A DNA stretch of 64,000 nt from Chlorella sorokiniana. Taxonomy: Eukaryota; Chlorophyta; Trebouxiophyceae; Chlorellales; Chlorellaceae. Under the pieces are notes generated by a model that saw only the letters and a list, made by a program, of their open reading frames with translations, ran no database searches and had not been told where the DNA came from. The first letter of the stretch is position 1, and each line of letters opens with the position of its first letter. This document shows positions 59,615 to 64,000 of the stretch, piece after piece. The position numbers and the translations under genes are program-made. The stretch covers positions 1,054,001 through 1,118,000 of the forward strand of contig CP084617.1 in NCBI GenBank assembly GCA_025917655.1. Reading direction: 5' to 3'.

Positions 59615-61873
59615 ATGGCCGCAGAAGTCACGGAAGGCAGGCAAGCTGGTGGCTCGACTCCCAACTTTTGTGATCGATGCCGTCGCAATTGTTTCCTGCG
59701 TAAGTAAAACCTTCTGCATATCATGTCATGCAGATCAAGCGATCCCGCAGACAGGCTGCGGAACAGCCTTGCGCTCCTGGTGCACCTGGTGCTGCTGGTG
59801 GCGCCGCAGCTTGGCCTCCATGCCCACCTGGGCTCTCTCTGGCTCAACGCTGCCATTGCTTCAGGTGTGCTGTGGAAGAAGAGCAAAAGATCCAATGCGT
59901 TCCATGTTCAAGCTGCAGCGATATACGCCGTTCTGCCGCCAGGAGTCGGCAGCCGCAACACCAGCACCCGGCCCGCTCCCTCCCCCTGCCTGCCCTCTGC
60001 TCTGCAGGCGCGCTCTTTCTCCTCTACAAGCTGCTGACGTTCCCGCGATGGCGCGCGATGAGCTGGCGCACGCGCCGCGCTTTGCCGGCGCGGTGGCCTT
60101 CCTGCTGGGGGTGGTTGTGCTGGAGAACTTCTGCACCTGGGCCACCTCAGCGAGCGACCGCCGCAAGTACAGCTACGTACCGCTGCAGGACAACGCCGAG
60201 ATCGCGCTGCTGTGGCTGTTCAAGGTGATGCCACGAGTGCGGAATGGCGGGGCGGGTCCCTGCCCCAGGGCAGCTCGCTGGCGGCACACTGCCTGCACAT
60301 AAGCCTTGTGGGCCCCGTCGTCCTGCTCCCTGCGCTGTGAGCCTGCCTGGCCATGCCCAAGCGCGCTTGGCCCCGCCCCCTCCCCCGCTCGCGTTCGTGC
60401 TCGCGCCATTGCAGTGGTACCCCGCTGCGCGCGCTGTGGTGCTGAGCTGGCGCGTCGACATGCACTTCCTGCTGTACGCATTCGTGGCCCTCTGCCTGTC
60501 GGTCATCTGGGACCAGGTGGGCCCCGGCGGGCTGCCCCGCAATCACATGCAGGATTGCTTTTGGAAACAGCTGCGGCAGGCCCCTCTTTACCATCCTGAC
60601 AGCCTTTCTCGCCTGCCGTTCTGCCGTTCGCTCGGCAGGTACCCTACTCCGGGTTTGGCATCGGCACCCGATTCATGGACACCATCGCCTGGACGCACCT
60701 CATACGGTGGGTTGCCGACAGGGAGGAGCGCGCTGGGCAGCGCCTGCCTGCATGGGGACGGCTTCACGGCGCGAGGCTGATCTGACAGCAACGCGGGCTG
60801 GCGGCCTGCGCAGCCAACGCATGGCCGACCGTCGGGCGCTTAGCGCTGCGCCACTCCACCGCACCTTTCTCTTGTGCTGCGTGCTCGCATTGACGCGCCC
60901 GCCCCCCCCGCAGCACCCTGGCCTTCATGACGACGGTGCTGCCCAACCCGCGGCCCCACTGCTACGCGCGCAGCTTCCCGCCGGTGCCAGCGGGTGCGTG
61001 GCGGGCCGGCGCACCTGCTGCTGCTGCTTGCCGTGCTGCAGCAGGAGTGCTGAGCATGCTGTGATCCAGCCAGAGTGCTGTGAGTCCTGGTGTTGAGCGC
61101 CGCCTGCCCGCGTGTACCTTCACACCCGGCCCCACCTCATCCCGACCCCACACCGCCCACACTCTCCCTTCCTCACCTCATCCCCACCCTCCCCCACCCA
61201 CACTCTTGCTCCCCCACCCACACTCCCTCCCCCACCACACTCTCCCTCCCCTCCTCCCTGCCCAAGACTGGCGGGAGTTTGTCCGCATCGGCTTCTCTGC
61301 CAAGCGCGGCTCCGGCTGCAACGATCTGGTGGTCAGCGGGCACGGCGTGGTGTACGCTGCGGTACCGCTCGCCCTCTCCACCTACTACCCCCTGCCCGCG
61401 GCGCGCGGCGGGCCCCTCCCTGGCCGCCTGGCTGGCGGTCGCGAAGCTGTGCATCCAGGCGCGGTGGGAGGGAGAGGGGGAGGGGGTGCTAGGGAATGTT
61501 GCGGGTTGAAAGGGGGCTGAAGGGGGGGGTACACGTGTGCTCGGGCATGATCCAGCTGACGGCTGGGATGGATGGCAGGGCACAACACAGCTGCCTCCTG
61601 CGTTTCCAACCTGGAAGCACGGCTGCATTTGCTGGGCTGTCCGCCCGCCTTGCCGCAGGAAACAGTAGACAAGACGCACTACTCGGTGGACATGCTGCTG
61701 GCGGTTGTGCTGACAGCCCTGGTGTGGCGGTGGCGCGAGCCCCTCTACCCGCCCGCCGCCACCTGGGCGCCGCGACCGTCGGGGGGACGCCGCCTGACCC
61801 CCTGCCTGCGCGGCTCGTGGCGCTGGTGCTCGCCACGCTGGCCGTTGTGTTTGTGGGGGTGGCGGGTACTTGA
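59615..61873 (+). CDS. Sphingomyelin-synthase / PAP2-C-like membrane lipid phosphotransferase
   Basis: Multi-pass membrane protein of the sphingomyelin synthase-related/PAP2-C group, which moves phosphoheadgroups between lipids. Exons: 59615-59699, about 59733-59864, 60008-60224, 60415-60516, 60639-60706, 60914-60993, 61267-61457, 61659-61873. Hydrophobic segments: RNSLALLVHLVLLVAPQLGL, RFAGAVAFLLGVVVLENF, MHFLLYAFVALCLSVIW, TLAFMTTVLP, and the terminal LVALVLATLAVVFVGVAG. The catalytic motifs are GCNDLVVSGHGVV (equivalent to CGDxxxSGH) and THYSVDMLLAVVL (HYTxD). Its substrate is not predictable. The phase between the first two exons does not match; frame breaks lie near 60050, 61405 and 61790. 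The intron at 61458 seems to start with GC, and the exon at 61267 follows an AAG acceptor. Confidence 0.78.
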
Positions 61874-63084
61874 GCGGCGGCAGTGGCGCGCGGGGCGGCA
61901 GTGGCTGGGCGAGGAAGGGCACCCCTCTGGCCTTCGTGCTGTCTGCCTCAGTCCCCTAGCCCTGCGGGTCGCCAGGCTTCTGTGAAAGTTGTATAATTTA
62001 CAGCGCCGGAATGCGGCAAAACAGCAGGTGCCCGCTTGAAGGTTGGCGGGCGGAAAGCGGGAGTGCGGGCGAGGCATCAGTTTAGAGCTTGGATCGGCTG
62101 GCAGGAGGGGCACAGGGAGTATTACGGCGACTGTACACAGCAGACGGTGCGGCGAGGGAAAACTTGGGGGTGGGCTGCAGCACTCCATGGCGCGACATTG
62201 GGTTGACGGCATGGTGACGGGGGAAAGCCAAACAACAGTGCTAGGGGAACAGGGCCAAGGGAAACCGTATTTATTTCGTGGGTGCCACTGATTCAGGGGG
62301 CTTCAGGAGTTGAGCAGGCGTGACGCAGGATTGCGGCGGCCGCGTGGGTGGTCAGCTGCGAGTGCACCCAGTGCTAGTAGGTCGCTAATTCAGCAGATTG
62401 GTGCAGCAGGGCTGCAGGCGTGCAGCGGTTTGTGAGCACACAAACAGGCGGTGCTGCGTGCGCCTGCGCAGCCCACGGCAGCTCTATGCAGACGAATTCA
62501 ACGGGGCTCTGTCACTGCCAAAACGCCTGCGCCAACTCCAGAGGAGTCAGCCGTTGCGAACTGGCGGCCCGTGCCTGGCTGCCGCTGTTGGTGATCGCTG
62601 TCTGGCCTGTTGCTGCCGCCTTGGCAGGGCGCTGGCGGGGCGCTGATATGCGCCGGGCACGCTGCAGCAGCTGCACCACGGCGTTGAACGCGTTATGCGT
62701 CATGCTTCGAGCTTTAATCCTGGCAGCAAAAAAGAGGGGGTCGAGAAGGCAAGGGGTTGGAGGGTCCAGACTTGGTGGGAGGTTCGCTTAGAATCGTTTC
62801 GCTGCACACGCTTCGAAAAGTACAAAGGCCTCCTTGAAATACTGGCGCAACTCACCTCAGGCCGTCAACTGATACCGGTCGTGACCCTCCAATAGCGGAC
62901 CAAACTCTGCAGGATCTACCTTTGGCCGGCTGAAACAGTGTGTATGACTAGCGGCACTATGCGATATTAGCATGCGCCCCACACTGATGCCAGAGATGCT
63001 CGCCCCTGCTGCGTCCCGCATAGCAGGCGACTCATGCTGGACAGGCATCCCTGTCTGTCACCGTGCCTGTTGTTTGGTTCACAA
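61874..63084. other. Gene-free 1.2-kb spacer before MGST3
   Basis: No conserved coding sequence on either strand. Open stretches around 62400-62800 are short and of unknown type. It should contain the 3' UTR of the SMS-like gene (TGTAT, not TGTAA, is near 61990) and the MGST3 promoter. Confidence 0.45.
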
Positions 63085-63889
63085 ATGATGCAGATGTCGT
63101 CGATCACCAGCATCCGCGGCTTTGCCCTGCCCCAACCTGCCACTCGGCGCCAATCTCGCCGTTGTGTGCAGGTGCAGGCCCTCGCGGTGCCCCCACAATA
63201 TGGGTCAGTGTCGTCGACACATCGCAGCTGCCGCCGACACTGCTCTGCGAGCCAGGGAGTCGAGCAACCCCGCTGACGCTCACTGCCGCTCGCCCCACTC
63301 TTCACCCTGCCCTGTCTGCAGTTGGGTGATGGCATCTGTCGCCTTCACCGCTGGCGTCACGCAGTGGCTGGTGAGGACAGCCAGCAACTGGGCCTGCCCC
63401 TTGTGCGTGCACGTGTCCATCTCGCCGGCTTGTGCGCCGCTCAACAGCCCGTGCTTCTTTGCCGCAGGCCATCCGCGTGATGAAGGCGCGCAAGGAGTAC
63501 AACGTGCCATACCCCACCATGTATGCCGCTGGCACCGACGAGCGCAGCACCAAGTTCAACTGGACGCAGCGCTCCCACCAGAACATGCTGGTGGGCGGCG
63601 GCTGCCCTCTTCAGTGTGCTGGTGTGGTTGGTCAGGTTCTCTGCCCTTGTCTCCCACCCCAGCCCCGGCACATCCCCTCCCTCCAACCCGCCCGCCCCTT
63701 ACCCAGCCCTACTCTCCATTCCTTTCCACCCATCACACACGCTTGTTCCCCCTTCCCCGCACATGCACCGGGTGCAGGAGGTGCTTCCGCTGCAGCTGGC
63801 CATGCAGTTGATGGTGGGGCTGGTGTACCCGCGGGCCGCTGCAGCGCAGGGCTTGGTATGGACGGTGGGACGCATTATGTACGCGCTGG
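63085..63889 (+). CDS. MGST3: Microsomal glutathione S-transferase 3 (MAPEG), 3' end outside window
   Basis: Membrane-bound glutathione transferase/peroxidase of the MAPEG superfamily. Exons: 63085-63203, 63322-63370, 63468-63590, 63778-63889, all with matching phases; the last exon(s) lie beyond the right edge. The core shows VPPQYGWVMASVAFTAGVTQ, AIRVMKARKEYNVPYPTMY, the conserved glutathione-binding NWTQRSHQN, then LPLQLAMQLMVGLVYPRAAA and LVWTVGRIMYALG. The first about 35 residues (MMQMSSITSIRGFALPQPAT, Arg/Ser-rich) are absent from ordinary MGST3 and could be an organelle-targeting leader; starts at 63088 and 63094 are also possible. Confidence 0.88.
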
Positions 63890-64000
63890 GTGAGGCAGGC
63901 AGGGAGGGTGAGGGTTGGTGAATCACGCAAGAGCAACCTGGTTCGCAGGGTGCAACCGCGCCCGCTGCGCTCCTGCTGCCACCAAGCAGCGCAGCGCCGC

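Noticed and set aside
61874-63084. Small open frames (about 60-120 codons) in the spacer before MGST3
   Set aside because: No conserved motif, no splice pattern and no consistent frame. They are not distinguishable from random open stretches.

Overview
The window is a GC-rich (roughly two-thirds G+C by eye), intron-dense nuclear segment of a green alga. It is most likely a trebouxiophyte of the Chlorella kind. The evidence is short introns (about 60-300 bases) in nearly every gene, putative plastid transit peptides, plastid-type proteins (a plastid pyruvate dehydrogenase E2 and a DUF2358 protein), and TGTAA poly(A) signals, the chlorophyte form, downstream of several genes. No bacterial, organellar or viral block dominates. 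Twenty protein genes were modelled by joining exons on both strands.

Layout. Position 1-9 kb: VPS4 (minus, cut by the left edge) is head-to-head with PLAA/DOA1/UFD3 (plus); RidA (minus) is convergent with PLAA. Position 9-14 kb: importin beta-1 (plus). Position 14-20 kb: a LicD/fukutin-like nucleotidyltransferase and a GT61-type glycosyltransferase (both minus). Position 20-26 kb: an AVT-type amino-acid transporter (minus) divergent from dihydropyrimidinase (plus). Position 27-33 kb: plastid dihydrolipoamide acetyltransferase and a RING-CH membrane E3 ligase (plus). Position 35-38 kb: an L7Ae/SECIS-binding-protein-2-like protein (minus). Position 39-46 kb: proteasome ATPase RPT3 and a PP2C phosphatase (plus). 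Position 47-53 kb: an SPX-domain protein and an isoprenylcysteine-methylesterase-like hydrolase (minus). Position 53-57 kb: a 2OG-Fe(II)-oxygenase-like protein (plus) and a secreted fasciclin-domain protein (minus). Position 58-64 kb: DUF2358, a sphingomyelin-synthase/PAP2-like membrane protein, and MGST3 (plus, cut by the right edge).

The genes are mostly ordinary housekeeping genes and form no single pathway. There is a mild ubiquitin theme: VPS4, PLAA, the RING-CH ligase and RPT3 all act on ubiquitinated or degraded proteins. The VPS4/PLAA pair shares one intergenic promoter region.

Two window-wide peculiarities matter to any user. First, many conserved exons carry one-base losses in short G or C runs, which looks like consensus sequencing error rather than gene decay. 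Second, about a dozen of roughly one hundred modelled introns appear to begin with GC instead of GT. I did not find a convincing new multi-gene system. The best leads are a dihydropyrimidinase with a signal peptide and a terminal RDEL, the VPS4/PLAA shared promoter, the GC-donor frequency, and glutamine-rich tandem insertions inside two enzyme domains.
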